From: Polyangium spumosum
GTDB taxonomy: Bacteria > Myxococcota_A > Polyangia > Polyangiales > Polyangiaceae
Length of the DNA stretch: 64,000 bases
Direction of reading: 5' to 3'
Assembly (NCBI RefSeq): GCF_009649845.1
Contig: NZ_WJIE01000003.1
Location: forward strand, 372,001-436,000
Of the stretch, positions 1 to 8,038 are shown one piece after another; the first letter of the stretch is position 1, and each line of letters begins with the position of its first letter. The position numbers and the translations under genes are program-made. Under the pieces are notes generated by a model. The model had not been told where the DNA came from. It was given only the letters and a program-made list of their open reading frames with translations, and ran no database searches.

Positions 1-612
1 GGCGAAGGGGAGAGGGGCGGAGATGCGCCTGCGCTGTCTGCGCTGATCGTCGGCCGCATCCACCCCGAGGAGCGCTACAAGGGCCACGCCGAGCTGATCT
101 CGATCTGGCCCCAGGTCCGCCGCCAGTGTCCCGGCGCGCGCCTCGACATCGTCGGCGACGGCGCCGCGCGCCCCGACTACGAAGCCCAGGCCAGGCGCCT
201 CGGCCTGCTCGAGAGCGGCGCCGTCCGCTTCTGGGGCCGCATCCCCGACGAGGAGCTGCGCGCCCTCTACCAGCGCACGACCGTCTTCGCCATGCCGAGC
301 CGCGGCGAGGGGTTTGGCCTCGTCTACCTCGAAGCCATGGCCGCGGGCGTCCCTTGCATCGGCTCGCTCGACGACGCCGCGCGTGAGGTCATCGTGCACG
401 GCGAGACCGGCCTCTCCGTGCGTTACGGCGATCAGGAGGGGCTCGCCCGCGCCATCCTCCAGCTCTTCACCGACGCGCCTCTCCGGGATCGCCTCGGCCG
501 CGCGGCGCGCGCGCGTGTCCTCGCCTCCTTCACCGAAGACCACTTCGGCGCGCGTATCTGGGACGCGCTCGCCGAGCTCCACCCCCGAGCCTTCCGCGAA
601 GGCGCCGCATGA
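1..612 (+). CDS. GT4-type glycosyltransferase, 5' truncated by window edge
   Basis: The frame is open from the first base, so the N-terminal acceptor half lies outside the window. What remains is a typical GT-B C-terminal domain: a LIVGRIHPEERYKG strand-loop, a DIVGDG strand, and the donor-binding EX7E signature in GEGFGLVYLEAMAAGVP. Family members transfer a sugar from a nucleotide-sugar to a growing glycan at the cytoplasmic face of the membrane. Its stop overlaps the flippase start (ATGA), so the two are translationally coupled in a polysaccharide operon. Family assignment is secure; donor and acceptor cannot be told. Confidence 0.88.
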   Translation, partial: GEGERGGDAPALSALIVGRIHPEERYKGHAELISIWPQVRRQCPGARLDIVGDGAARPDYEAQARRLGLLESGAVRFWGRIPDEELRALYQRTTVFAMPSRGEGFGLVYLEAMAAGVPCIGSLDDAAREVIVHGETGLSVRYGDQEGLARAILQLFTDAPLRDRLGRAARARVLASFTEDHFGARIWDALAELHPRAFREGAA

Positions 613-2183
613 GCGCGGCCGGGGCCGAGCGACTCGGCGCGCCCGGCATGGCCGAGCGAGTCCTGCGCGGCGCCGCCGCCATGAGCGTCGTCGCGATCGT
701 CGGCTACGTCGGTCAGTTCGTCCTCGTTCCGATCGGCATGCACGCCTGGGGCCCGGCACGTTACGGCGAATGGACCTCGCTCTCGGCCCTCGTCGCGTTC
801 TTGACGATGACCGACCTCGGCGTCCAGTCACACGTCGTCAACCGCATGTGCGCCCATCACGCGCGCGGCGAGCACGATCGATTCCTCGACGACCTGCACA
901 GCGCGCTCCGCCTCCAGGGCCCGCTCGCGATCGGCCTCTGGATCCTCGCCGCGATCGTCACGGCGCTCCTGCCGCTCGATACGTGGCTCGGCATCACCAC
1001 CGCGACACGCGTCGAGACGTACCTCACGCTCGCGCTGCTCGGCGCCGAGCTCCTCCTCGGCGTCCCGCTCGGCGCCGTCCGCGGCACCTACCGCGCCACC
1101 GGCCAGCTCGTCCGCGCCGCGTACCTCACCGCCCTCAAGCGCGCCGTCGAGCTCGCCTTGCCCGCCGTGCTCATGCTCGCCGGCGCCCGCTTCCCCCTCG
1201 TCGCACTCGCCCGCGTCGCCTGGGCCCTCGCGCTCGACGCGTACGTGATCCGCGACCTGCACAAGCAACACGCCTGGTTTCGCCTCACGCCCCTCGGCGG
1301 TGATCGCAAGGCGGGCCTCGCGATGCTCGCGCCTGGCGCGCTCTTCTTGCTCGCGGGCCTCGGCGACTTCCTCTCGAGCCAGGGCAACCTGCTCGTCGTG
1401 CAGTCCGTCATCGGCGGCGAGGAGGTCTCGCGCTTCGCGACCCACCGCAACATCGCGAACATGGGCCGCATGGTCTCGATCCAGTTCACCACCGTCGTCT
1501 GGCCCGAGCTCACCGCGCTCGACGCCCTCGGGGATCCTTCGCGGCTCGTACGCGCTCATCGCACCACGGCCAAGCTCTCGGGCTTCCTCGTGGGCCTCTT
1601 GCTCCTCGGCTTCTTGCCCCTCGCCGAGCCCGTCTACGCCGCGTGGACGCTGAAGAAACTCTCGCTCGATCTGCCCACGCTCGGCATGCTCGTCGCGCAG
1701 GCCGTCCTCTGGGGCTTCTGGGGCGTCGGTTCCATCGCGCTGCTCGCGACGAACCGCCAGGGTCGCCTCGCGGTCCTGCTCACGGCGAACGCGGCTCTCG
1801 TGTTCGTCCTGTCTGTCCTCCTCGTCCCGCGCTTCGGCATTCGGGGCGTCGCAGCGGCCTCGCTCCTCGCGGACCTCGCCCTCGCCACCTGGCTCGTCCC
1901 GCGCGCCGCCTGCGACGCGCTCGGCGACCGGCTCGGCGGTTATGCCCGCGAAATCCTCGGCGCGCTGGGCCTCGGCTTGCTCTTGCCGGCCGCGCTCTCG
2001 GCCCTCGTCTGGTGGTCGTTGCCCGAGGGCCTCGCGCGGGCCGTCGTCGTCCCGCCCGTCTTCGGCGCGCTCGCGCTCGGGCTCTTCTGGATCGCGCTCG
2101 CCCCCGAGGAGCGCGACGCGGCGAGGCGGATCGCCGGAAAGATCCGTCGAAAGCTCGGCGGCACGCGGGGAGATGCCGCATGA
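609..2183 (+). CDS. Wzx-like oligosaccharide flippase (MATE/MOP superfamily)
   Basis: A 524-residue, strongly hydrophobic protein with about a dozen predicted membrane helices spread over its length, the size and pattern of polysaccharide-export flippases. The N-terminal block (helix, then PARYGEWTSLSALVAFLTM and a DLGVQSHVVNRM loop) matches the start of the MOP-family fold. Such proteins move undecaprenyl-linked repeat units across the inner membrane. The ATG overlaps the preceding GT stop and the gene is followed by sugar-modifying enzymes, which supports the Wzx role. A multidrug MATE pump is the alternative but does not fit the context. Confidence 0.85.
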   Translation: MSAAGAERLGAPGMAERVLRGAAAMSVVAIVGYVGQFVLVPIGMHAWGPARYGEWTSLSALVAFLTMTDLGVQSHVVNRMCAHHARGEHDRFLDDLHSALRLQGPLAIGLWILAAIVTALLPLDTWLGITTATRVETYLTLALLGAELLLGVPLGAVRGTYRATGQLVRAAYLTALKRAVELALPAVLMLAGARFPLVALARVAWALALDAYVIRDLHKQHAWFRLTPLGGDRKAGLAMLAPGALFLLAGLGDFLSSQGNLLVVQSVIGGEEVSRFATHRNIANMGRMVSIQFTTVVWPELTALDALGDPSRLVRAHRTTAKLSGFLVGLLLLGFLPLAEPVYAAWTLKKLSLDLPTLGMLVAQAVLWGFWGVGSIALLATNRQGRLAVLLTANAALVFVLSVLLVPRFGIRGVAAASLLADLALATWLVPRAACDALGDRLGGYAREILGALGLGLLLPAALSALVWWSLPEGLARAVVVPPVFGALALGLFWIALAPEERDAARRIAGKIRRKLGGTRGDAA

Positions 2184-2214
2184 TCAGGACCAGGCACGCG
2201 AAGGAAGAGGCATC

Positions 2215-3201
2215 ATGAAAGACAAACACATCCTCGTGACCGGAGGCTTCGGCTTCCTGGGCAGCCACCTCGTCGAGCGCTTGCTCGTGGACGAAGACGC
2301 GCGCGTCCACGTCGTGGACAACCTCAGCACGAGCCCCCTCGATCACGAGGCCTTCGTGCGCCGCGTGAACGATCCGCGCCTCACGTACGACGTCCTCTCC
2401 ATCGAGGATTTTTTCGCGCGTGGTTCATTCGGTCCGTACCAGGAGATCTACCACCTCGCCTCGGTCGTCGGCCCTGTCGGCGTCCTCGGGCACGCCGGCA
2501 AGATCACGAAGAGCATCACGGACGACACCTACCGCGTGATCGACATCGCGAACCGCACGAACGCGCGCCTCTGCGACGTGTCCACGAGCGAGATCTACGG
2601 CGGCGGCCGCGACGGTTACTGCTCCGAGAACGACAGCAAGATCATCACGCCGAAGGTCTCGGTCCGCCTCGAGTACGCCGTGGCCAAGCTCGCGTGCGAG
2701 ATCGCGCTCGTCAACACGTGCAAGGTCTCGGACCTCTTCGCCGTGATCATCCGCCCCTTCAACATCGCGGGCCCGCGCCAGTCCGGCAAGGGAGGGTTCG
2801 TCCTGCCGCGCTTCATCAAGCAATGCCTCGCGGGCGAGCCGCTCACCGTCTACGGCGACGGCGGCATGATCCGCGCCTTCACGCACGTCATCGACGTCGC
2901 CGACGGCATCGTGCGCGCCGCGCGCCACGGCCGCCGCGGCGAGGCCTACAACATCGGCAACCCGCAGAACAAGATCAGCATCCGCGAGCTCGCCGAGCGC
3001 ACCGTGCGCATCACGGCCTCCGAGAGCCGCATCGATTACGTCGACCCCAAGGCCCTCTTCGGCCCGCTCTTCGAGGAGGCCAACGACAAGTACCCCGACG
3101 CCGACAAGGCCATGGGCGAGCTCGGCTGGCGTCCTCGGTTCGACCTCGACACCGTCATTCGCGACAGCGTGGAGTACATTCGTGCGGGGCGCCTCGACTG
3201 A
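2215..3201 (+). CDS. NAD-dependent sugar epimerase/dehydratase (extended SDR)
   Basis: Translation from ATG 2215 gives 328 residues. The Rossmann motif TGGFGFLG occupies residues 9-16, a DVSTSEIYGG segment supplies the catalytic Ser/Thr, and Tyr154/Lys158 form the YxxxK pair (LEYAVAKLA). This start is chosen over upstream in-frame codons because the dinucleotide fold begins immediately after it and GGAAGAGG (2203-2210) is well placed as a ribosome site. Extended SDRs of this type epimerise, dehydrate or decarboxylate nucleotide sugars, here probably to make a donor for the adjacent transferases. The exact reaction is not readable. Confidence 0.88.
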   Translation: MKDKHILVTGGFGFLGSHLVERLLVDEDARVHVVDNLSTSPLDHEAFVRRVNDPRLTYDVLSIEDFFARGSFGPYQEIYHLASVVGPVGVLGHAGKITKSITDDTYRVIDIANRTNARLCDVSTSEIYGGGRDGYCSENDSKIITPKVSVRLEYAVAKLACEIALVNTCKVSDLFAVIIRPFNIAGPRQSGKGGFVLPRFIKQCLAGEPLTVYGDGGMIRAFTHVIDVADGIVRAARHGRRGEAYNIGNPQNKISIRELAERTVRITASESRIDYVDPKALFGPLFEEANDKYPDADKAMGELGWRPRFDLDTVIRDSVEYIRAGRLD

Positions 3202-4243
3202 AACTCCCTTGCCGCCGAAGCTCTCGCCGAGGCCCGAGGTCCGCGACGGAGACACGCGTCCGCGCGTCTCCGTCGTCATGCCGACGTACAAACGCGCGCG
3301 CCTGCTCGGCGCCACGCTCCGCTCGATCCTCGACCAGTCGTTTCGCGATTTCGAGCTGCTCGTCCGCGACGACGGCCCGGGCGGCGACGGCACCGAGGAG
3401 GCCGTGCGCGAGGCCGCGGCCGGTGATCCACGCGTGAAATACCACCGGAACCCGAAGAACCTGCGCATGCCGGCGAACCTCAACGCCGGCATCGAGGATT
3501 CCCTCGGCGAGCTCATCGCGGTCTGCCACGACCACGACCTCTACCACCCCGATTTCCTCGCCGAGCTCGTGCGCCTGCTCGATCGCCACCCGCGCGCCCT
3601 CTTCGCGCACACCGGCCTCGAGATGGTCGACCAGGACGACAGGCCCCTCGGCGCCGTGCACGTCGGCCCCTGGCCCGAGCTCACGCGTGGCCGGGTTTGG
3701 CAGGGCACCATGCTCCAGAGCTTCAGCTCCCCCGTCTGCGCCTTGACCCTCGTCCGGCGCGAGGCCCACGAGCGGTACGGCCTCTACGACCCTGCCTTCG
3801 GCTTCATCGCCGACGTCGAGATGTGGCTGCGCCTCTCGGAACACGGCGACGTCGCTTATGCGGCCCGCCCGCTCGTCCGCGTTCGCAACCGCGAGGACGG
3901 CCACGACGTCGACGTCAACCCCTGGCCGATCCACGCCCTCTCCTTTGCCATTCACCGCAAGTACGTGCCCCGCCATTTCCAGGGCCCCACGCGCCTCGTC
4001 AAGCAGGCCGAGCTCGCCCTGCGCGCGGACAAACAGGTCCTCCACGAGGTCGCCTCGCGCCTCCGCCACAAGAAACCCATCGGCCTCGGCGCCTCGCTCG
4101 GCCCGCTCCGCGAGAATGCGGGCCCGATCTCCCGCGCCCTCCTGCCCCTCGTGGGCCCACTCGAATCGGTTCAGCGCTTGGGGCTTCGGGTCGCCTTCGG
4201 CGTTCTGCGCCCCAAACCCCCCATTGCGGAGAAACGCTCGTGA
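3182..4243 (+). CDS. GT2 family glycosyltransferase
   Basis: The protein (353 residues from GTG 3182) has a classical GT-A N-terminus: RVSVVMPTYKRARLLGATLRS at about residues 28-48, then a DDGPGGDGT loop and an acidic HDHD metal-binding motif standing for DXD. A later DVEMWLRLS segment resembles the ED/WL catalytic-base region of GT2 enzymes. The GTG overlaps the epimerase stop by 20 bases; the next in-frame Met lies inside the first strand, so GTG is preferred. Predicted to add a sugar to the lipid-linked repeat unit in the cytoplasm. Confidence 0.87.
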   Translation: MRGASTETPLPPKLSPRPEVRDGDTRPRVSVVMPTYKRARLLGATLRSILDQSFRDFELLVRDDGPGGDGTEEAVREAAAGDPRVKYHRNPKNLRMPANLNAGIEDSLGELIAVCHDHDLYHPDFLAELVRLLDRHPRALFAHTGLEMVDQDDRPLGAVHVGPWPELTRGRVWQGTMLQSFSSPVCALTLVRREAHERYGLYDPAFGFIADVEMWLRLSEHGDVAYAARPLVRVRNREDGHDVDVNPWPIHALSFAIHRKYVPRHFQGPTRLVKQAELALRADKQVLHEVASRLRHKKPIGLGASLGPLRENAGPISRALLPLVGPLESVQRLGLRVAFGVLRPKPPIAEKRS

Positions 4244-5052
4244 AGACCTCCCTCCTCGTCGGCCAGAGCCCCCTCGGCATGATCCCGCGTGTCCTCGACG
4301 AGATCGAGGGCACCCGGATCCTCGACGTCGGCTGCGGCGTCGGCGTCTACGGCTTCATGCTCCGGCACCGCTGGCAGGACACGCCGATCGGCTTCCGCCA
4401 GGTCCGCGAATACGACCGCCGCGACCCGCGCCTCGACGAGCCCGAGCTCCTCAGCGGCTGCGACCTCACGGTCCACAACCTCCGCCGCACCGCCCACCAC
4501 CGGAGCTACGACGAGCTCGTCCTCGCCAGCGCCGACGCCCTGCCCTACCCCGACGATTACGTCGACACGCTCCTCTGCATCGAGGTCCTCGAGCACCTCG
4601 ACAAAAGCGCGGCCCTCCGCGCCCTGCGCGATTTCGAGCGGATCGCCCGCAAGCGTATCGTCATCACCGTCCCGCGCGAGTCGCTCGACCCGCACACCGG
4701 CCACGACGAGCGCGCCTTCTTGAAGCTCGAGACGGCCGACCCCGACGTCCAGGCCTGGGCATTCGCCGAGACGCACCGCTCGGCCTTCACGCCGGCCGAG
4801 CTCCGCTCGCTCGGCTTTCGCTGCGGCCGCAAGGTCGAGCCGGGCCCGCGCGCCCCGCTCCAGCTCGCGATGGCCCTCTGGCAGACCTACGGCCCTCCCG
4901 GCGGCCAGCTCCTCGCCGTGAAGGACCTCGACAAACCCGAACGAGAGCGCAGGAGCGCACTCCCGCCCGCCCCCGCCACGACCGAGGGTTTCCCCGATTA
5001 TCGCCCCGCGGAGCGCCGCCCCGCGCATACCCCCGCCGCCGAGGTCGGCTGA
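4240..5052 (+). CDS. SAM-dependent methyltransferase (class I)
   Basis: This 270-residue protein carries the SAM-binding motif ILDVGCGVGVYGF at about residues 27-39, a DALPYPDDYVDTLLCIEVLEHL segment equivalent to motifs post-I and II, and an IVITVPRE strand. The GTG start overlaps the GT2 stop (GTGA), showing coupling. The second strand region is interrupted by an insertion rich in Asp/Arg. Position among glycan genes suggests O-methylation of a sugar, but the acceptor is unknown. Confidence 0.8.
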   Translation: MKTSLLVGQSPLGMIPRVLDEIEGTRILDVGCGVGVYGFMLRHRWQDTPIGFRQVREYDRRDPRLDEPELLSGCDLTVHNLRRTAHHRSYDELVLASADALPYPDDYVDTLLCIEVLEHLDKSAALRALRDFERIARKRIVITVPRESLDPHTGHDERAFLKLETADPDVQAWAFAETHRSAFTPAELRSLGFRCGRKVEPGPRAPLQLAMALWQTYGPPGGQLLAVKDLDKPERERRSALPPAPATTEGFPDYRPAERRPAHTPAAEVG

Positions 5053-5065
5053 GCCCGAGCACGGC

Positions 5066-6520
5066 ATGGGCGCGACGCTGGCAAATACCTTCGCCCCTCC
5101 TTCAGGAGCCCGCTCGGGAGGCCTCCTCGATCGGCGTTATGGCCCGCTCGTGCTCCATGCGTGGCTCCTCCTCATCGGCTTCGTCACGCTCTGGCTCGCC
5201 GAGGAGCCCGCGACCACGCTCTACGTCACCGGCGCCGCCGTCACCGTCGTCTTCCCGTGGATCATTTATCTCGAGATTCGACGCGCGCCCCTCGGCCTCT
5301 CCCCTGTCTCCTTTTATTTCGGCTGGAACACCGTGGCCCTCGGCCTCGCGGCCATCCACCACGGCAACAAGCTCGCGGACGGCATCCCCATCCGCTTCAG
5401 CGTCCAGACCATCTATCCGGACGACCTCGCCGCGGGGTATGTCATGTACCTCCTCGGCACGTTCGGGCTCCACGCGGGGCTCCAGCTCATGCGCCCGATC
5501 CCGAGGCCCGGGGAGCGCTCGCCGCCCGGGGGCTCGGGCTTCTTGCTCCTCTGGGTGATCGGCATCCTCGTCCGGTTCGGCGACAAGTTCATCGTCGGGC
5601 TCGGCGCGTTCGGCGGCCTCTTGCAATGGGGTTCGCTCGCGGCGCTCACTCGATATGTCATCGACCAGTCCCGAGATCACCGGCGGGCCTCGTTCTGGCT
5701 GCTCGTGATTCTCGGCACGGCCATCGAGTTCGTCGTCAACCTCCGCGCGGGCTCGAAGGCGTTCCTCATGTTCAGCTTCCTCCCCGCCGGCCTGCTCTTC
5801 GCCCGCGAGCGCGCCTTGCGCCGCTGGTTGCCCGTGCTCGGCATGGCGCTCACGGCGTTTTACCTCGGCGTCGTCGCGCCCGTCATCGCCGCCTCCCGCC
5901 AGGCGAACGAGATCGCCGGCGAGAGCCAGAGCGATCGAATCGTCCGCACCTACACGCAGGGCGATTATAGCGAAGGCGACGGCGTCGCAGAGCAGGCCAC
6001 CGCCTTCTTCGAGCGCTCCTTCGAGCCGATCCCCGCCGCCTTCCTCTATGGCGAGGTCGAGCGACACGGCCACCGCTGGGGCGAGACCTTCGATTACCTC
6101 GCCTACGCCTTCGTCCCCCGCCTCTTCTGGCCCGACAAACCCACCGTCTCCCGCGGAGGCTGGTTCTACTATTACATCGGCGCCGCCCGCACCGAGGCCG
6201 AGGCCACGACCTCCATCGCCCAGACCGCCGCCGGCGAGCTCTACTGGAACTTCGGCTTCCCCGGCGTCGTCCTCGGCCTCGGCGCGATCGGCGCGCTGTT
6301 CGGCGCCCTCTGGCGGCTCACGACGGCCTTCCCCGAGCAGGATCCGATCCGCATCGTGCTTTACATCGGCATCGTCTTCAACATGATCGACATGGCCGAG
6401 GCGGGCACCACCGTCGTCAACATCGCCTTCCGCGCCGTCGTCCTCGTCCCGTCCATGTTCCTCCTCGACCGCGCGGCGCGAAAACGCGCGGAGCCCCTCG
6501 CCGGAGCGCGTGCTGCGTGA
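5066..6520 (+). CDS. Wzy-like O-antigen/exopolysaccharide polymerase
   Basis: A 484-residue multi-spanning membrane protein with hydrophobic helices from about residue 30 to the C-terminus and a large central hydrophilic loop (about residues 270-380, containing REANE-like and WGETFDYLAY segments), the layout of polysaccharide polymerases. Wzy sequences are poorly conserved, so the call rests on topology, size and neighbours: a flippase, transferases and an acyltransferase are all in the same operon. It would join lipid-linked repeat units on the periplasmic side. It starts 13 bases after the methyltransferase stop and overlaps the next gene. Confidence 0.65.
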   Translation: MGATLANTFAPPSGARSGGLLDRRYGPLVLHAWLLLIGFVTLWLAEEPATTLYVTGAAVTVVFPWIIYLEIRRAPLGLSPVSFYFGWNTVALGLAAIHHGNKLADGIPIRFSVQTIYPDDLAAGYVMYLLGTFGLHAGLQLMRPIPRPGERSPPGGSGFLLLWVIGILVRFGDKFIVGLGAFGGLLQWGSLAALTRYVIDQSRDHRRASFWLLVILGTAIEFVVNLRAGSKAFLMFSFLPAGLLFARERALRRWLPVLGMALTAFYLGVVAPVIAASRQANEIAGESQSDRIVRTYTQGDYSEGDGVAEQATAFFERSFEPIPAAFLYGEVERHGHRWGETFDYLAYAFVPRLFWPDKPTVSRGGWFYYYIGAARTEAEATTSIAQTAAGELYWNFGFPGVVLGLGAIGALFGALWRLTTAFPEQDPIRIVLYIGIVFNMIDMAEAGTTVVNIAFRAVVLVPSMFLLDRAARKRAEPLAGARAA

Positions 6521-7566
6521 TGAGCGCCGCCGCCTCTCCCCTCGCCGCCGAGCCGGCCCGCATTGCCGGCCTCGACACGCTCCGCTTCTTCGCGGCGGCG
6601 ATGGTCGTCATGAGCCACCTCGGCCCGCCGCCCGTGCTCGCGGGCCTCGAGCGCACGCACCCCATTGCCTGGTTCCTCTCGGCCTCGTATGGCGTCGCCT
6701 GGAACGGCCCGGCCGCGGTGATCGTCTTCTTCGTCATCTCGGGCCTCTGCATTCACTGGCCGAGCCTCTCGCGCCGCCCGTACTGGCCCGAGTATCTCGT
6801 CCGCCGCTACGTCCGGATCGGCGTTCCTCTCCTCGCCTCGATCGCCCTCTCGTCCGCCGTCGGCATCCCTTACGTCGGCCTCTCCGAATCGATCCTCTGG
6901 AGCCTCCAGTGCGAGCTCGTCTACTACACGCTCTACCCGCTCCTCCTCGCGCTGCGTGATCGCTTCGGCTGGCGCCCGCTCGTCGCCCTCTCCTTCGCCC
7001 TCTCCACCGCGGTGATCGTCCTCGTCGATCCGCGCGCGCTCCCATACCCTGCGTATGGCTGGGCATTACAATGGGTCGTCGGCTTGCCCTGCTGGCTGCT
7101 CGGCTGCCTGCTCGCCGAGCGGCTCCACGAGCGACCGCCCCGAAGACACCCTCGTATCTGGGCCTTTCGCCTCGGCGTCTGGCTCGCGAGCGCGGTCGCC
7201 CTCGCGCTCCGGTTCCATTCTCCGATCGGTTATCCCTGGACGCTGAACGCCTTCTCGTTGCTCGTTTATGCGTGGCTCCTCGTGGAGATCCCGCACCTCG
7301 CCGCCTCGCGCGTGCCTGCCTCTTCGGAGCGCCTCGGCCTCTTCAGCTACTCGCTCTACCTCGTCCACCTCGCGGCGTGGGAGCTCTTCAAGAAATACTA
7401 CCACCTGAAGCTCGGCTACCTCCTCGACTGGTCGCTCCTCATGGCCCTCTCGCTCGGCGCCTCGTACCTGTTTTTCCTGCTCTGCGAGGACCCTTCCCAG
7501 AAGCTCGCGCGGCGCCTCGCGAAATCGCTCCGCCCGAAGCCCGGGGCGCCCGCCCCGGCGGCCTGA
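6520..7566 (+). CDS. OafA/YrhL-type membrane acyltransferase (acyltransferase 3)
   Basis: The first helix, GLDTLRFFAAAMVVMSHL, holds the conserved Arg and catalytic His of the acyltransferase-3 family. The second conserved arginine cluster follows in YLVRRYVRIGVPLL, and about ten hydrophobic segments fill the 348 residues. Family members acetylate or otherwise O-acylate sugars using cytoplasmic acyl-CoA. ATG 6520 overlaps the polymerase stop TGA (6518-6520); a GTG immediately upstream at 6517 is also possible. This is the last gene of the polysaccharide operon before a 75-base gap. Confidence 0.88.
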   Translation: MSAAASPLAAEPARIAGLDTLRFFAAAMVVMSHLGPPPVLAGLERTHPIAWFLSASYGVAWNGPAAVIVFFVISGLCIHWPSLSRRPYWPEYLVRRYVRIGVPLLASIALSSAVGIPYVGLSESILWSLQCELVYYTLYPLLLALRDRFGWRPLVALSFALSTAVIVLVDPRALPYPAYGWALQWVVGLPCWLLGCLLAERLHERPPRRHPRIWAFRLGVWLASAVALALRFHSPIGYPWTLNAFSLLVYAWLLVEIPHLAASRVPASSERLGLFSYSLYLVHLAAWELFKKYYHLKLGYLLDWSLLMALSLGASYLFFLLCEDPSQKLARRLAKSLRPKPGAPAPAA

Positions 7567-7641
7567 CTGCCACAAACTGGCCCCACCCTCGCCCCTCCGG
7601 CTACGCTCGCCTCGCCCCGAACACGTGTGGCAGGTGAAACG

Positions 7642-8031
7642 ATGGCCGTTCAAGTCGCCATGGGCGCGACCGCGATGTGCAGCTTCGGCATGGCTCCCGC
7701 CTCGATCATGGTCCTGCCCGCGAACGCGGTCATGGCCACGACGCCCGCCGGCAACATCGCCGACAGCGCGCCGGTCGTCAACGTCCCCCCCTTCGGCGCT
7801 TGCACCTCGATGGCGAATCCCACGGTCGCCTCGGCCACGGCCGCTGCATTGGGCGTCCTCACCCCCATGCCCTGCGTCCCCGTCCCCGCGGGCACGTGGC
7901 TCCCCGGCAGCACCAAGGTCCTGCTGAAGAGCCTGCCCACCCTCCACAACACCTGCAAACTCATGTGCTCCTATGGCGGCGTCATCCAGATCCTGAGCCC
8001 CGGCCAGTTCAAGGTCATGGCCGGCGGATGA
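7642..8031 (+). CDS. DUF4280 PAAR-like spike-tip protein
   Basis: A 129-residue protein rich in Gly, Ala, Pro, Thr and Val with evenly spaced Cys residues (CSFG, FGAC, MPCVP, NTCKLMCSYGG). MAVQVAMGATAMCSFGMAP at the start and the TKVLLKSLPTLHNTCKLMC end match DUF4280, a PAAR-like family that caps VgrG-type needles in type VI and related contractile injection machines. ATG 7642 is chosen over GTG 7627 because the domain begins there. It lies 7 bases upstream of the CHAT-STAND gene, so the two are probably co-translated; the window also encodes a type VI system. Confidence 0.8.
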   Translation: MAVQVAMGATAMCSFGMAPASIMVLPANAVMATTPAGNIADSAPVVNVPPFGACTSMANPTVASATAAALGVLTPMPCVPVPAGTWLPGSTKVLLKSLPTLHNTCKLMCSYGGVIQILSPGQFKVMAGG

Positions 8032-8038
8032 GCCCCCC

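Noticed and set aside
7569-7632. Inverted pair TGCCACA / TGTGGCA around the gap before the DUF4280 gene
   Set aside because: Only seven bases with a 50-base loop; expected by chance at this composition and not placed like an operator or terminator.
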